Both the position numbers and the translations under genes were made by a program. A stretch of DNA of 64,000 bases. Source: Clostridia bacterium. Lineage in GTDB: Bacteria > Bacillota > Clostridia > Oscillospirales > UBA644. The notes below the pieces were generated by a model. The model saw nothing but the letters and a program-made list of their open reading frames with translations. It ran no database searches and was not told where the DNA came from. Shown in pieces: positions 39,946 to 48,467 of the stretch; the first letter of the stretch is position 1, and each line of letters opens with the position of its first letter. The stretch is taken from the NCBI GenBank assembly GCA_017427285.1, contig JAFRTE010000044.1:1-64000 (forward strand), in the 5' to 3' direction.

Positions 39946-41349
39946 ATGAAAAACGTTATTAAAATCTTAGCAGTTTTAATCGCTGCCGTTTTTGTCTTTT
40001 CCGCATGTCAGGCAGAGGAACCCGAAATCGTTCCCGAATATGAAAACGAAACCGTCGGCGCCGTTAACCTTGGCGGATTCAAGCTCAGGTGGGGCTACGC
40101 CAAATCGGGAAGCAATGAAGAAAACGTTTTCGGCTTTATCCCCGGGACCTCATTTGCCGATATGGCTCTTGAGCGCAAGAAAGATATTGAAACAAACAAC
40201 AACTGCTCCATCGAGGTCATATACAACGATTTCGGCTCGATCGGAAGCGCCGTTCAGACGTCGGCAATGTCCGGTGAATCGATCTACGATATTGCAACAA
40301 ACGAAAGCTTCGTTTTCGTCCAGTATATGCGCGCCGGTTATCTCGCGGGACTTTCCAATCTTATAGACGCCGCCAATACTGCAAAATGGGGCACTCCGAA
40401 TATGCTCCAGTCGCTCATGTGGAACAACGGCCTTTACGGTGTTTTACCGTATGCATGGCCCGATCTTCTTTATACTTCGTTCGGATACCCGATTATCGTA
40501 AATGAAAATCTCATTGCTCAGTACGCTCACGACGATCCGAGAGAATACGTTGAAGCGGGAACGTGGAACTGGGATTTATTTGAAGAAGTCCTCCATCAGT
40601 ATACTCATCAGGAAGGCGAAAATATCATTTACGGCATGGCTACCCACGACGCTTATTTCGCCATGATGATGTTCCTTTCAAACGGCGTAACTCTTTCGGA
40701 ATACGTAGACGGTGAGGTCGTATGCGGAGCATACACAAACCCCGGCTTCGTCGCCCTTGAGCGAGCCCATTCGATTTACCGCGAAACCTGCCGCGACTGC
40801 TTCCACCCGGACGACAACACTTCAAACGTTGTTTCAAACTTCAAGAGCGGCAACAGCATGCTCCTTACAACAAACGCATACGAGATACTCGGTCATTCAA
40901 GCTCCATAATGTATGTTATGGACAATGTAGGCATTCTTCCCTATCCGCAGGGACCGAACGCAACGCCCGGCGAATACAAGGGATATCACGAAAGTATGCT
41001 TTATTCAACATCGATTCCTGTAAACGCAAAGGACCCCGAAACCGCGGCGTTTATTTTAAGCGAAATGTATGAACCGTTTGACGAATACAAAACGAAGGAT
41101 GATATCATTGAGTATATGGCAACTCAGACCTTCTTTGATATAAGAGACGCCCGCGTTTATGCGAATATGCTCGAAAATACCGAATACGGTTTCTTCCTTG
41201 AAGGCGCGCGTTCGCTCATTCAGGAGTCGGTAGAATCAAACAGCGCCGTTTCAACGCTCGTTGAACAGCACGAATCTCAGTATCAGGAAATCGTTGAAAA
41301 ATACATTCAGCATCACTACAGCGCAAAAGTTGCTATTTACGGCGAATAA
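39946..41349 (+). CDS. Extracellular solute-binding lipoprotein (paralogue D)
   Basis: A 467-residue lipoprotein: signal peptide MKNVIKILAVLIAAVFVFSAC (lipid Cys21), EPEIVPEYE linker, then GYLAGLSNLID, WGTPNMLQSLMW, GTWNWDLFEEVL and LPYPQGPNATPG, ending VAIYGE. The high similarity to paralogue B across the whole length shows recent duplication. It should be a membrane-anchored sugar-binding protein whose permease must be supplied in trans. Ribosome site AGGAGAAACAAT. It is a single-gene unit between its own promoter and terminator. Confidence 0.86.
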   Translation: MKNVIKILAVLIAAVFVFSACQAEEPEIVPEYENETVGAVNLGGFKLRWGYAKSGSNEENVFGFIPGTSFADMALERKKDIETNNNCSIEVIYNDFGSIGSAVQTSAMSGESIYDIATNESFVFVQYMRAGYLAGLSNLIDAANTAKWGTPNMLQSLMWNNGLYGVLPYAWPDLLYTSFGYPIIVNENLIAQYAHDDPREYVEAGTWNWDLFEEVLHQYTHQEGENIIYGMATHDAYFAMMMFLSNGVTLSEYVDGEVVCGAYTNPGFVALERAHSIYRETCRDCFHPDDNTSNVVSNFKSGNSMLLTTNAYEILGHSSSIMYVMDNVGILPYPQGPNATPGEYKGYHESMLYSTSIPVNAKDPETAAFILSEMYEPFDEYKTKDDIIEYMATQTFFDIRDARVYANMLENTEYGFFLEGARSLIQESVESNSAVSTLVEQHESQYQEIVEKYIQHHYSAKVAIYGE

Positions 41350-41366
41350 ACCGATAAAAAATCTTT

Positions 41367-41398
41367 ACTGCCTTGGGTATTCCGAGGCAGTTTTTTTG
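41367..41398 (+). terminator. Terminator of paralogue D
   Basis: ACTGCCTTGG / CCGAGGCAGT stem followed by a T7 run. Confidence 0.88.
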
Positions 41399-41402
41399 CC
41401 GT

Positions 41403-42014
41403 TTAAAATAAGACGATCCGGTTATTCCCGACGATCCACTCATCAAGAAAGCGCATTTGCTCTTCCGTATGAAACCAGTGCTCGCCGTTTTGCATAACGG
41501 TAAGAGACGCGTTGCAAGCTTTCGCAAAGGCGGTTACCGTTTCAATAGACGTTACGTTGTCTTTCTCTCCGTAAAGAATATCCGTTTTTACGCTCCATTT
41601 TACGGGATTTTCCCTGACGTAGCAAAGATATTCCCACGACAGCTCTTCCCCGAAATCCGTTAAAACAGTCCCTTTTTCCTTGAGTTCCTCCTCGGAAACC
41701 TCCGAAAACCGCATCATATCTTCTATCAGCTTTTCCATATTTACTACGGGCGAAATGAAAAAAGCGTGACAAACGCTTCTTTCAATATCCGCATTCATCG
41801 AAAAATACGCTCCGATGCTGTTTGATATGACAATAATCTTTTCATGCTCTTTTTTAAGACGGTAGACCGCTTCTTTTATCTCTTTTCCTACCTCCCACGG
41901 AGTAAAATACTTGTAGTCAAGGCCTATCACTTTACAGTCGGGAAACAGCTCGTCGAAATGCCGCGCTTCCCCTGCGCTGCCGCCTTTTCCGTGGATATAC
42001 AACACAGCGTTCAT
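41403..42014 (-). CDS. Alpha/beta hydrolase
   Basis: A 203-residue alpha/beta hydrolase: MNAVLYIHGKGGSAGE (oxyanion-hole HGxGG) at the start, nucleophile elbow VISNSIGAYFS (Ser ~70), a likely acid in DILYGEKDNVTS and the catalytic His in NGEHWFHTEEQ. It is small and has no signal peptide, so it acts in the cytoplasm on an unknown ester or amide. The ATG at 42014 is preferred because GGGGAT lies 7 bp upstream; ATG 42023 in the same frame overlaps the end of the upstream lipoprotein gene and is possible. The two genes are translationally coupled. Confidence 0.82.
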   Translation of the reverse strand: MNAVLYIHGKGGSAGEARHFDELFPDCKVIGLDYKYFTPWEVGKEIKEAVYRLKKEHEKIIVISNSIGAYFSMNADIERSVCHAFFISPVVNMEKLIEDMMRFSEVSEEELKEKGTVLTDFGEELSWEYLCYVRENPVKWSVKTDILYGEKDNVTSIETVTAFAKACNASLTVMQNGEHWFHTEEQMRFLDEWIVGNNRIVLF

Positions 42015-42015
42015 T

Positions 42016-42468
42016 TTATTCATCCCCGTCGTCCCAGAAATCGTATCCGAGCGAGCCGACGATCCACGGGATATCGATCTCTTTTTTTGCAGTATCGATC
42101 GCTCTGTAAAATACAGGCGGATCCATAAATCCTTCGTATTGCAATATCGCAAGAAAATTACCCTCTTTGTCGTCTCTGAGAGTAAATACTCTTGTATCCG
42201 TCAGCTTTTCGCCGTCCTGAACTATATATCCCAGACAATCTCCGACGTCTTTTCCGCTTATTCTGTTTTTCAGCGTTCCGTAGGGGATATATGTTCTTCC
42301 GTTATATTCAAACGACGCATAAGTGTCTTCGTGATCGTTCGGATTGACAAAAACAAATGTGTTGAATTCTGTAGGATCTTTCGGAAGGGAATAGTCGATT
42401 GCGGAAAAACATCCGACAAGAGCAAAAATCAGGGTAAGGGCCGTAAAAAAAATCGCATATTTTCGCAT
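42016..42468 (-). CDS. Uncharacterised small lipoprotein
   Basis: A 150-residue protein with a signal peptide and lipobox (MRKYAIFFTALTLIFALVGC, Cys20). The mature part contains FEYNGRTYIPYGTLKNRISGKDVGDCLGY and ends FWDDGDE; I recognise no named family. It starts 16 bp after the end of the monooxygenase-like gene and its stop region overlaps the start of the hydrolase gene, so it belongs to the minus-strand group running from the SpoIIE-type phosphatase. Confidence 0.65.
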   Translation of the reverse strand: MRKYAIFFTALTLIFALVGCFSAIDYSLPKDPTEFNTFVFVNPNDHEDTYASFEYNGRTYIPYGTLKNRISGKDVGDCLGYIVQDGEKLTDTRVFTLRDDKEGNFLAILQYEGFMDPPVFYRAIDTAKKEIDIPWIVGSLGYDFWDDGDE

Positions 42469-42484
42469 TTGGCAGGGCTTTCTC

Positions 42485-42808
42485 CTATTGTCTTATATAT
42501 TTATCATCAATTTCGTTTTCCGGCGCGCTGATAAACCGTTCCGCAGTCATATGAAGATCGTATTTCTCTCTCAGCTCGGCTATTTTAGTCATCATGGGAG
42601 ATTTGTGGTGATTATCAAGCGCTTGATGGTTTTCCCACGAGTCTATTAGCAAAACCGTTTCACTGTCGTTCAGCGGCAGATAGTATTCATACCGCAAATT
42701 GCCTTTTTCGGCTCTTATTTTGTTTGCGATACCGCTTTTTTCCATTTCTTCGGCAAATTTCAGCGCGTTGCCGTTTATTCCGCTGTATCTCAGATTAATT
42801 GTTATCAT
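42485..42808 (-). CDS. Antibiotic biosynthesis monooxygenase (ABM/YgiN-like) domain protein
   Basis: A 107-residue dimeric alpha+beta-barrel protein of the ABM family: MITINLRYSGINGNALKFAEEMEKSG, then GNLRYEYYLPLNDSETVLLIDSWENHQALDNHHKSP (the W-x-x-x-xAL-xxHxxSP core). YgiN-like members oxidise quinols or act on small aromatics; others bind heme. The cofactor is not predictable. Its start overlaps the end of the phosphatase gene by 14 bp, which implies translational coupling of an odd gene pair. Confidence 0.85.
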   Translation of the reverse strand: MITINLRYSGINGNALKFAEEMEKSGIANKIRAEKGNLRYEYYLPLNDSETVLLIDSWENHQALDNHHKSPMMTKIAELREKYDLHMTAERFISAPENEIDDKYIRQ

Positions 42809-44159
42809 TTTTCGCCTCTTTGAACCTGAAACAGAGCATCGTCATATCGTCAAACTGACTGTTGCCGTCAATGAATACGTCGATCGATTTTTTAACGTCT
42901 TCTATTATCTGCTCCGCACTGCTTTCGCTCTTGTTTTCAAAGCAATCAAGAAGCCGCTCTTCACCGAAAAGATTGTGCTTCGCATCTTCCGCTTCGGTGA
43001 TTCCGTCTGTGTATAAATAAACCGTGTCGCCCTTTTCGAGCTGAACGCTGTTTTGTTTGTATTTCATCCCTTCCATTCCCGCAAGCACAAATCCGTTTTT
43101 TATTCTCAGATATTCCGCTTTGCCGTTGTGAAGAAGGACAGGCGGGTTATGTCCTGCGCTGACAAACGTCATAAGTCCGCTTGTCAGATCAAGAATACCT
43201 ACCCAGAGAGTAACGAACATTTCAGCGTCGTTTCGTGCGTAAAGGGCGTTGTTTGCCGTTTCTACGGCTTCGGACAGACTGGGAATATCTCTTATGCAGT
43301 TTTGCAGCGTGATTTTCGACGTTGCCATAAACAGCGCGGCGGGAACGCCTTTTCCCGAAACGTCGCCGATCACGAACGCAATATGCGTGGGATCAACGAA
43401 GAAAACATCGTAAAAATCGCCGCCCACTTCTTTCGCCGCTTCCATCGAAGCCCTTACGTCAAGCTCTTTGCATCCCGGGTAATCGTCGTTTACCGTCGGC
43501 AGAAGCGAATGCTGAATAACGTTTGCAACCTCCAGCTCGGACTGCAGACGGCTTTTTTCGAGAGCAAGCGCACGCTGCTTTTCGGTGTACGTCATTATCG
43601 CTATCATCATCATAAAACCAAGCGCGTTGACCGCAACGAACGGTATTGCTATCTGTCTTACGATATCGAGCGCCGTTTCAAACGGTTTTACCATTACAAG
43701 CACAACGCAGAGGTGAAAAGCTTCCATTGCCGCGCTGAGAAGGAGCGCAAAATACGGTTTTGCGATATATTTATTCCACTTTAGCGAAATTAAACCGCAC
43801 ATAAGTCCTATACAGCAAGTGGCGACAACGCATGCCTGAGCCGTAAGACCGCCCATTGTAAGTCTGTGTATACCTGCGATAATTCCCGCGAGCAGTCCTC
43901 CTATCGGACCGCCCGTAAATCCTGCGAGCATCGGGCCTATATCGCGGACGGAAATAACCGCGCCGTTCAGATCGAAGCCCGAAATATTGCCGTAAATACC
44001 GAAAATCCCGCCGAGAAGCCCCATTATCAGCGAATAGATCCATTTCTTTTCCGTTTTTACAACTTTCGAAATAAGATCGCTTCCGCCGATAAACGCGGCA
44101 ACAACGAGGATTACCGCCAGGGTTCCTATAAGTTTTGAAAATAATTCCGCTGCATTCAT
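42795..44159 (-). CDS. 5TM-sensor SpoIIE/PP2C-type serine phosphatase
   Basis: A 454-residue membrane protein. Residues ~1-195 contain about six helices with the 5TMR-LYT (LytS-like) signature (LMGLLGGIFGIYGNISG, GPMLAGFTGGPIGGLLAGIIAGIHR). After a short coiled linker (EKQRALALEKSRLQSELEVANVIQHSLLP) comes a SpoIIE/RsbU-type PP2C domain with metal-binding GGDFYDVF, IGDVSGKGVPAALFMA and TDGITEAED. It should sense an envelope or small-molecule signal and dephosphorylate an anti-sigma-factor antagonist. No anti-sigma/antagonist pair is visible nearby. Confidence 0.92.
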   Translation of the reverse strand: MNAAELFSKLIGTLAVILVVAAFIGGSDLISKVVKTEKKWIYSLIMGLLGGIFGIYGNISGFDLNGAVISVRDIGPMLAGFTGGPIGGLLAGIIAGIHRLTMGGLTAQACVVATCCIGLMCGLISLKWNKYIAKPYFALLLSAAMEAFHLCVVLVMVKPFETALDIVRQIAIPFVAVNALGFMMMIAIMTYTEKQRALALEKSRLQSELEVANVIQHSLLPTVNDDYPGCKELDVRASMEAAKEVGGDFYDVFFVDPTHIAFVIGDVSGKGVPAALFMATSKITLQNCIRDIPSLSEAVETANNALYARNDAEMFVTLWVGILDLTSGLMTFVSAGHNPPVLLHNGKAEYLRIKNGFVLAGMEGMKYKQNSVQLEKGDTVYLYTDGITEAEDAKHNLFGEERLLDCFENKSESSAEQIIEDVKKSIDVFIDGNSQFDDMTMLCFRFKEAKNDNN

Positions 44160-44202
44160 AATATTATCCCGTTTCTTTTATTGAATTATTGTTATCCCCG
44201 AT

Positions 44203-44982
44203 TCAGTCGTCCATTGGCAATACTTTTTCATAAAGATGCTTTGCAAATTCACAGCTTGAATATGCCGCAAAACGCTGATAATCGTCGGATTTGTTGCTGT
44301 CCGCAAAATCGCATACGCTCTTTACTATCAGCGGCGTCGGCTTCGGATCGCTTGAATGATTTGCGGAGTAAACAACGGCGTATGATTCCATATCGAGCCC
44401 CGCCGTATGCCTGTACTGAGAATAAACCTGTTTTTCAAGAAGCTCTCTGCTCGCAACAACGGTGCTTCCGCACGCCATCGGACCGATATATACGTGACAC
44501 GGGTTGTCGTCAGATTCGGCTGCTTTCCTGATTAACGGCATGATCTCTTCGGGGATCGATTCGTAAGACGACCTCGGCAAGAAGCCGATATTCCCGTATG
44601 TTATATTCGCTTTGTCGGGGCTTACGAATTTTCCCGCAGAGTAATTCCATACTATATCCGGAACGATAACATCGCCGTATATCTGCTCTTCAACATCCTC
44701 CTGCGCCACTCCCGCGGCAATTCCCGTCATTATCAGGTATCTTGGACGGAAGGTAAATATTACCTTCATTGCCGTTGCTGCCGCCGCCGTCATGCCCATT
44801 TCGCCTATTTTTGCATGGATAAGCGAGCGCTCCTTGCCGTTACTTTCAAATGTTGCAACGTCGTATATCTGCTCGTCGTTTACAAACGTTTTTGCCTTCC
44901 AGTCATGAAAATGCATAACCGCACGGTATTCCGTTGAAGTTACGGTAAGCAGGGCAACGTCAGTATTGTATCGGTTTTTCAT
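44203..44982 (-). CDS. Nucleoside phosphorylase superfamily protein
   Basis: A 259-residue protein with the PNP_UDP fold of purine nucleoside phosphorylases and MTA/SAH nucleosidases: ALLTVTSTEYRAVMHF, YLIMTGIAAGVAQEDVEEQIYGDVIVPD, GPMACGSTVVASRELLE and GLDMESYAVVYSA (the ribose-binding Glu-Met-Glu-like segment), then VKSVCDFADSNKSDDYQ with the catalytic Asp. Its sequence is closer to the nucleosidase-type domains of signalling proteins than to housekeeping Pfs. The substrate is unknown. It is a single gene upstream of the phosphatase gene on the same strand, with 43 bp between them. Confidence 0.85.
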   Translation of the reverse strand: MKNRYNTDVALLTVTSTEYRAVMHFHDWKAKTFVNDEQIYDVATFESNGKERSLIHAKIGEMGMTAAAATAMKVIFTFRPRYLIMTGIAAGVAQEDVEEQIYGDVIVPDIVWNYSAGKFVSPDKANITYGNIGFLPRSSYESIPEEIMPLIRKAAESDDNPCHVYIGPMACGSTVVASRELLEKQVYSQYRHTAGLDMESYAVVYSANHSSDPKPTPLIVKSVCDFADSNKSDDYQRFAAYSSCEFAKHLYEKVLPMDD

Positions 44983-45214
44983 ATTTATCTCCAGTCAACG
45001 TCAAATTATGTTTTTTTGCCGCATGTTAAATCACGTCCGACTCTTTTATGATCATCGGGTCTGCGGGACCGCTGAAAATCAGGCATATACAGCAAAGCAG
45101 ATATTATGTTATCCTCTGTTTCCGGTCATATATGCAGATAACAGCCTGCAGGTCGAAATGATTGTGCAAACACTTTTCATAATGCGTTCCTGCTGTTTAT
45201 AAGAGTCGTGATTA

Positions 45215-45973
45215 TTATTCCAGTTTTCCGTAATCTTCATCCGATACGGGCTCGCACCACTCGCTTTTTCCGTTTTCGCCGGGAACTTCAAGAGCAATAT
45301 GCGAAAACCACGAATCATGCGCGGCCCCGTGCCAGTGTTTAACATTCGGCGGGATATTTATGACCGTTCCGGGCGTCATCTCAACGGCGTCTTTTCCCCA
45401 TTCCTGATAATATCCTCTTCCGCCTACGCATATAAGCATCTGGCCGCCGCCTTTCGTTGCGCGGTGAATATGCCAGTTGTTTCTGCAGCCGGGCTCAAAA
45501 GTTACGTTGAAAGCCGCCACTTGCTTTAAGGAAAGCGGTGCAAGGTAGCTTTGTCCCACAAAATTCTTTGCGAAAGCGTCGTTCGGCTCTCCGATCGGGA
45601 AAAATATTGTATTCTGGTATCTGTCTTTTTCCGTTAATGCGGGCGTTTCTTCGTTCCATACCTCTTTTGCAAGACGGAAAACCGCCCATCCCTTCGGCCA
45701 GCCGACGTACATCGCTGCGTGCGTGATCACGGCTGCTATCTCGTCTTTTGTAACGCCGTTTACCTTTGCGTTTTTAAGGTGATGTAAGAGAGATGCGTCG
45801 GTTATCCCCGACGCCATCAGGGATACGACCGTAATTATACATTTTGTTTTAACGTCTATCGCTTCATCGTTCCATACTTCGCCGAAAAGCACGTCGTCGT
45901 TAAGATGCGCAAACATCGGCGCAAATTCGCCGAGAGCGTCTTTTCCTGCCGTCTGAACTATCTTTTTGCCCAT
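45215..45973 (-). CDS. Carboxymuconolactone decarboxylase-cupin fusion protein
   Basis: A 252-residue two-domain protein. Residues ~1-105 form a CMD/AhpD-like helical domain (FGEVWNDEAIDVKTKCIITVVSLMA, then ITHAAMYVGWPKGW) but lack the CxxC of true AhpD. Residues ~125-245 form a single cupin with metal ligands in WHIHRATKGGGQMLICVGGRGYYQEWG and PPNVKHWHGA (His residues). Such fusions are common in gut anaerobes; the reaction is unknown. Ribosome site GTAAGGAGATAAAA. It starts 10 bp after the acetyltransferase gene, so the two are cotranscribed from the promoter at 46676-46704. Confidence 0.88.
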   Translation of the reverse strand: MGKKIVQTAGKDALGEFAPMFAHLNDDVLFGEVWNDEAIDVKTKCIITVVSLMASGITDASLLHHLKNAKVNGVTKDEIAAVITHAAMYVGWPKGWAVFRLAKEVWNEETPALTEKDRYQNTIFFPIGEPNDAFAKNFVGQSYLAPLSLKQVAAFNVTFEPGCRNNWHIHRATKGGGQMLICVGGRGYYQEWGKDAVEMTPGTVINIPPNVKHWHGAAHDSWFSHIALEVPGENGKSEWCEPVSDEDYGKLE

Positions 45974-45983
45974 TTTTATCTCC

Positions 45984-46619
45984 TTACTTTTGTTTAACGC
46001 CGTATTTTTCCGCTATTTCCGCAGGAATCTTTCTGTCTCTCCAGTAAAACTCCGCGTCGTGTTCGCTTATCTCTCTCTGAACTCTGCACGGACTGCCGAA
46101 AGCGAGCACGTTCGCGGGGATATCTTTAGTTACAACGCTTCCCGCGCCTATAACCGAATTGTCTCCTATATTTACTCCCGGCATTATCAATACTCCCGCG
46201 CCGATCCAGCAGTTTCTGCCGATATGAACGGGCATATTGTACTGATACTGTTTTTCGCGCAGCGCAGGGCAGATCGGATGTCCCGCAGTTGCGACCGTAA
46301 CATGCGGACCGAACATCGTAAAGTCGCCAACGTATATATCCGTGTCGTCAACAAGCGTAAGACCGAAATTTGCGTATATGTTTTTGCCGAAATGGCAGTG
46401 CGCTCCGCCGAAATTTGCGTGAAACGGCGGCTCGATATAGCATCCTTCTCCGATCTGAGCAAACATCTCTTTTAGCAGTTTTTCGCGTTTTTCAAATTCC
46501 GTGGGACGCGTGGCGTTAAAATCGTAAAGACGGCCAAGGCATTTTGTCTGTCTTTCCGCTATTTCGGGATCTCCGGGCAAATACAGCTCGCCCGTATGCA
46601 TTTTATCTTTTTCTGCCAT
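45984..46619 (-). CDS. Sugar O-acetyltransferase (maltose/galactoside acetyltransferase family)
   Basis: A 211-residue left-handed beta-helix acetyltransferase of the LacA/Maa/NodL group: an N-terminal helical part (MHTGELYLPGDPEIAERQTKCLGRLYDFN), then hexapeptide repeats (CHFGKNIYANFGLTLVDDTDIYVGD, HIGRNCWIGAGVLIMPGVNIGDNSVIGAGSVVTKDI). A catalytic His lies in ATAGHPI, and PCRV sits near the end. It moves acetyl from acetyl-CoA to a sugar hydroxyl in the cytoplasm. Ribosome site GGAGACGGAAATA. It is the first gene of an operon with the CMD-cupin gene, under a promoter whose -10 box is inside a perfect 14-bp palindrome. Confidence 0.92.
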   Translation of the reverse strand: MAEKDKMHTGELYLPGDPEIAERQTKCLGRLYDFNATRPTEFEKREKLLKEMFAQIGEGCYIEPPFHANFGGAHCHFGKNIYANFGLTLVDDTDIYVGDFTMFGPHVTVATAGHPICPALREKQYQYNMPVHIGRNCWIGAGVLIMPGVNIGDNSVIGAGSVVTKDIPANVLAFGSPCRVQREISEHDAEFYWRDRKIPAEIAEKYGVKQK

Positions 46620-46672
46620 TATTTCCGTCTCCGTGTTTTGCTTTTTGTATCTGAATAATCTTATATTTATAT

Positions 46673-46686
46673 TAGATTATAATCTA
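46673..46686. promoter_or_regulatory. Palindromic operator at acetyltransferase promoter
   Basis: TAGATTATAATCTA is a perfect 14-bp palindrome that contains the -10 box, placing a repressor or MerR-like activator directly on the promoter. The cognate regulator is not in the window. Confidence 0.5.
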
Positions 46687-46704
46687 TCCTTCCCCGTTTG
46701 TCAA
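46676..46704 (-). promoter_or_regulatory. Promoter of acetyltransferase/CMD-cupin operon
   Basis: On minus, TTGACA (46704-46699) and TATAAT (46681-46676) with a 17-bp spacer. Confidence 0.87.
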
Positions 46705-46759
46705 GTTTTTTCGCAATAAAAAAGAACGCGTAAAAAAACAAAAAACATCAATAAAGCGA

Positions 46760-46784
46760 CCCGACAGTATTTTCTGTCGGGTCA
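46760..46784 (-). terminator. Hairpin after DUF362 gene
   Basis: ACCCGACAG / CTGTCGGGT perfect 9-bp arms, 16 bp after the DUF362 stop. The minus-strand T run is weak and delayed. Confidence 0.65.
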
Positions 46785-46799
46785 TACGGGTTTACGGAT

Positions 46800-47840
46800 T
46801 TAGAATTTATTTCTTCCTTTAAAAGTATTGTATTTATCGGGTTTCCATTCGGGGTTGACGTCCTTTACCGCTTCTGCTGCGGTAATTAACGCGTCGCGGT
46901 TGTCAACGTCTATAAGCGTGTATCGGTCGTTGCCCATGCCAAGCTCTTTCATATAGCTCAGCTGCCTCAGTCCGTGGCGGGTCTCTACGCGCTCGATCAA
47001 GGCTTTTCCCCCGCCGTCTCTGAGATTGTAGATCAGGTCTATGCAGGCATTGTCCGCCGCCAGAATGTCAAGCGACGCTACGATCCCAACGTCGGGAGTT
47101 ACGACGGGTTCGGCGTAAGGACCTTCACAGTCGCACGAAACGGACATATTGCGCATAACGTTTATATAGCAGACGTGCGGCGCAAAGAAATCTATTGTCG
47201 CCTTTGTGCTTTCGCTTATGCGTTCCATCAGCTCCTCTTCGGCAATGCTCCACATGTTATCGGATCCTGCTGCCGTGTGTATCTCCGCCTTGCCGATGCG
47301 TCCGTCTGCGCAGCCGATGCCTATATTCTTGTTGCTTCCGCCGAACCCGCCCATTGAGTGACCTTTAAAATGCGTTAAGACGAGCATGGAGTCGTAGTTA
47401 AGCATATTCTTTCCTACGTGCATTTCCTTAAACCATTTGCCGCCTTTAACGGGCAGAGCGGCAACGCCTTCGCTGTCCGTAATATCAACGGGACAAAACG
47501 TCCATCCGTTAGTTTCAAGCGTTTTGCGGTGTTCTTCCGTTGTATAGCGGCTTCCCTCGTAGTATGTGTTTGTTTCAATTATCGTCGCATCGCTTATACG
47601 GGAGTCAAAAAGCTCCTTTACCCACGGACGCGGTATAATATTCGGACCTTCGGCTTCGCCTGTATGAAGTTTGACGGCGATTTTTCCGCAAAGCACGGAG
47701 CTTATCTTATCGAAAACCTTTTTAAGTCCTTCTTCGGAAAGGTCACGCGTAAAATAGACCGCAGAGCTCCCGCCCGTTCGTTTTTCAAACGGTATATATT
47801 TGTTGCCGTCTTTGCCGGCAACGGGTTTTGTAGTGTTCAT
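46800..47840 (-). CDS. DUF362 domain protein
   Basis: A 346-residue DUF362 protein: SSAVYFTRDLSEEGL at the start, KIAVKLHTGEAEGPNIIPRPWVKEL, LVLTHFKGHSMGGFGGSNKNIGIGCADGRIGKAEIHT (the core motif of the family), and Cys-rich SCDCEGP. Many members carry ferredoxin domains, but this one does not. The function is not established; an iron-sulfur or redox role is often suggested. It ends in a Lys/Arg-rich tail. A CTTAAGGAGAAACGT ribosome site precedes the ATG. It is cotranscribed with the small gene 33 bp upstream. Confidence 0.88.
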   Translation of the reverse strand: MNTTKPVAGKDGNKYIPFEKRTGGSSAVYFTRDLSEEGLKKVFDKISSVLCGKIAVKLHTGEAEGPNIIPRPWVKELFDSRISDATIIETNTYYEGSRYTTEEHRKTLETNGWTFCPVDITDSEGVAALPVKGGKWFKEMHVGKNMLNYDSMLVLTHFKGHSMGGFGGSNKNIGIGCADGRIGKAEIHTAAGSDNMWSIAEEELMERISESTKATIDFFAPHVCYINVMRNMSVSCDCEGPYAEPVVTPDVGIVASLDILAADNACIDLIYNLRDGGGKALIERVETRHGLRQLSYMKELGMGNDRYTLIDVDNRDALITAAEAVKDVNPEWKPDKYNTFKGRNKF

Positions 47841-47873
47841 ACGTTTCTCCTTAAGTATTAAAATGATGTTTGA

Positions 47874-48272
47874 TTACTGCCCGAAAAGCAGATATTTGTC
47901 TCTTCCGCCCTTCATTGCTTCCGTATACACGAGCGCAAAGTCGCTTCCGATGATAATCACCGCGTCAAAGCACTTTTCCGCCTGCAAAACCGCATCCGAA
48001 AGGGGAAAATGAACGTCGATCCATAAGTCCGCGGAGATCACACGGCAAATTTCGTTGTGACTGCCGACAAAAAGCTCAAAATCTTTTCCGCTTTCAATAT
48101 TGCTTCCCTGAAGCTTAACTTTTGACGGGTCGATAAATTCGCCTGCCTGATGACAGAATCTGTTCAGGCCGCGGATCCGCTTTTTCGGCGAGGTCAGCTC
48201 GTAAATCAGCCGCTCACGCTTTTCTTCGCGTATAAACTGCCGCACAAAACGCTGCTCGTCCTCATATGCCAT
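47874..48272 (-). CDS. Uncharacterised conserved protein upstream of DUF362 gene
   Basis: A 132-residue soluble protein (MAYEDEQRFVRQFIREEKRERLIYELTSPKKR, LNRFCHQAGEFIDPSKVKLQG, DAVIIIGSDFALVYTEAMKGGRDKYLLFGQ). It has no signal peptide and no recognisable motif. The start at 48272 follows GGAGGAAACACAG. It heads the DUF362 operon and sits behind a consensus promoter and a short inverted repeat. No function can be stated. Confidence 0.65.
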   Translation of the reverse strand: MAYEDEQRFVRQFIREEKRERLIYELTSPKKRIRGLNRFCHQAGEFIDPSKVKLQGSNIESGKDFELFVGSHNEICRVISADLWIDVHFPLSDAVLQAEKCFDAVIIIGSDFALVYTEAMKGGRDKYLLFGQ

Positions 48273-48288
48273 CTGTGTTTCCTCCGGA

Positions 48289-48303
48289 TCGACGGATCGT
48301 CGA
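48289..48303. promoter_or_regulatory. Inverted repeat in leader of DUF362 operon
   Basis: TCGACG-GAT-CGTCGA, perfect 6-bp arms, about 10-25 bp downstream of the -10 box and just before the ribosome site. It may be an operator. Confidence 0.4.
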
Positions 48304-48312
48304 TGTGATATT

Positions 48313-48341
48313 ATTATACTACAATTAATACTTCGTGTCAA
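48313..48341 (-). promoter_or_regulatory. Promoter of DUF362 operon
   Basis: On minus, TTGACA (48341-48336) and TATAAT (48318-48313) with a 17-bp spacer. Confidence 0.85.
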
Positions 48342-48382
48342 GTTTACTTTTACGGCAGGGGATAAAAAGTTTGCGGCAGGTA

Positions 48383-48412
48383 TTGATTTATAGTACTAAT
48401 ATATGATATAAT
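48383..48412 (+). promoter_or_regulatory. Promoter of paralogue E
   Basis: TTGATT (48383-48388) and TATAAT (48407-48412) with an 18-bp spacer, 55 bp before the ATG. Confidence 0.65.
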
Positions 48413-48467
48413 ATATTTATGAAGTATACTGGGTATCACACCTTACCCGATTCGGGGGAGAATAAAA

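Noticed and set aside
44983..45214. Possible small gene in the 230-bp gap before the phosphorylase-like gene
   Set aside because: Short minus-strand frames (for example from 45182) lack a ribosome site and family motif; nothing convincing seen.
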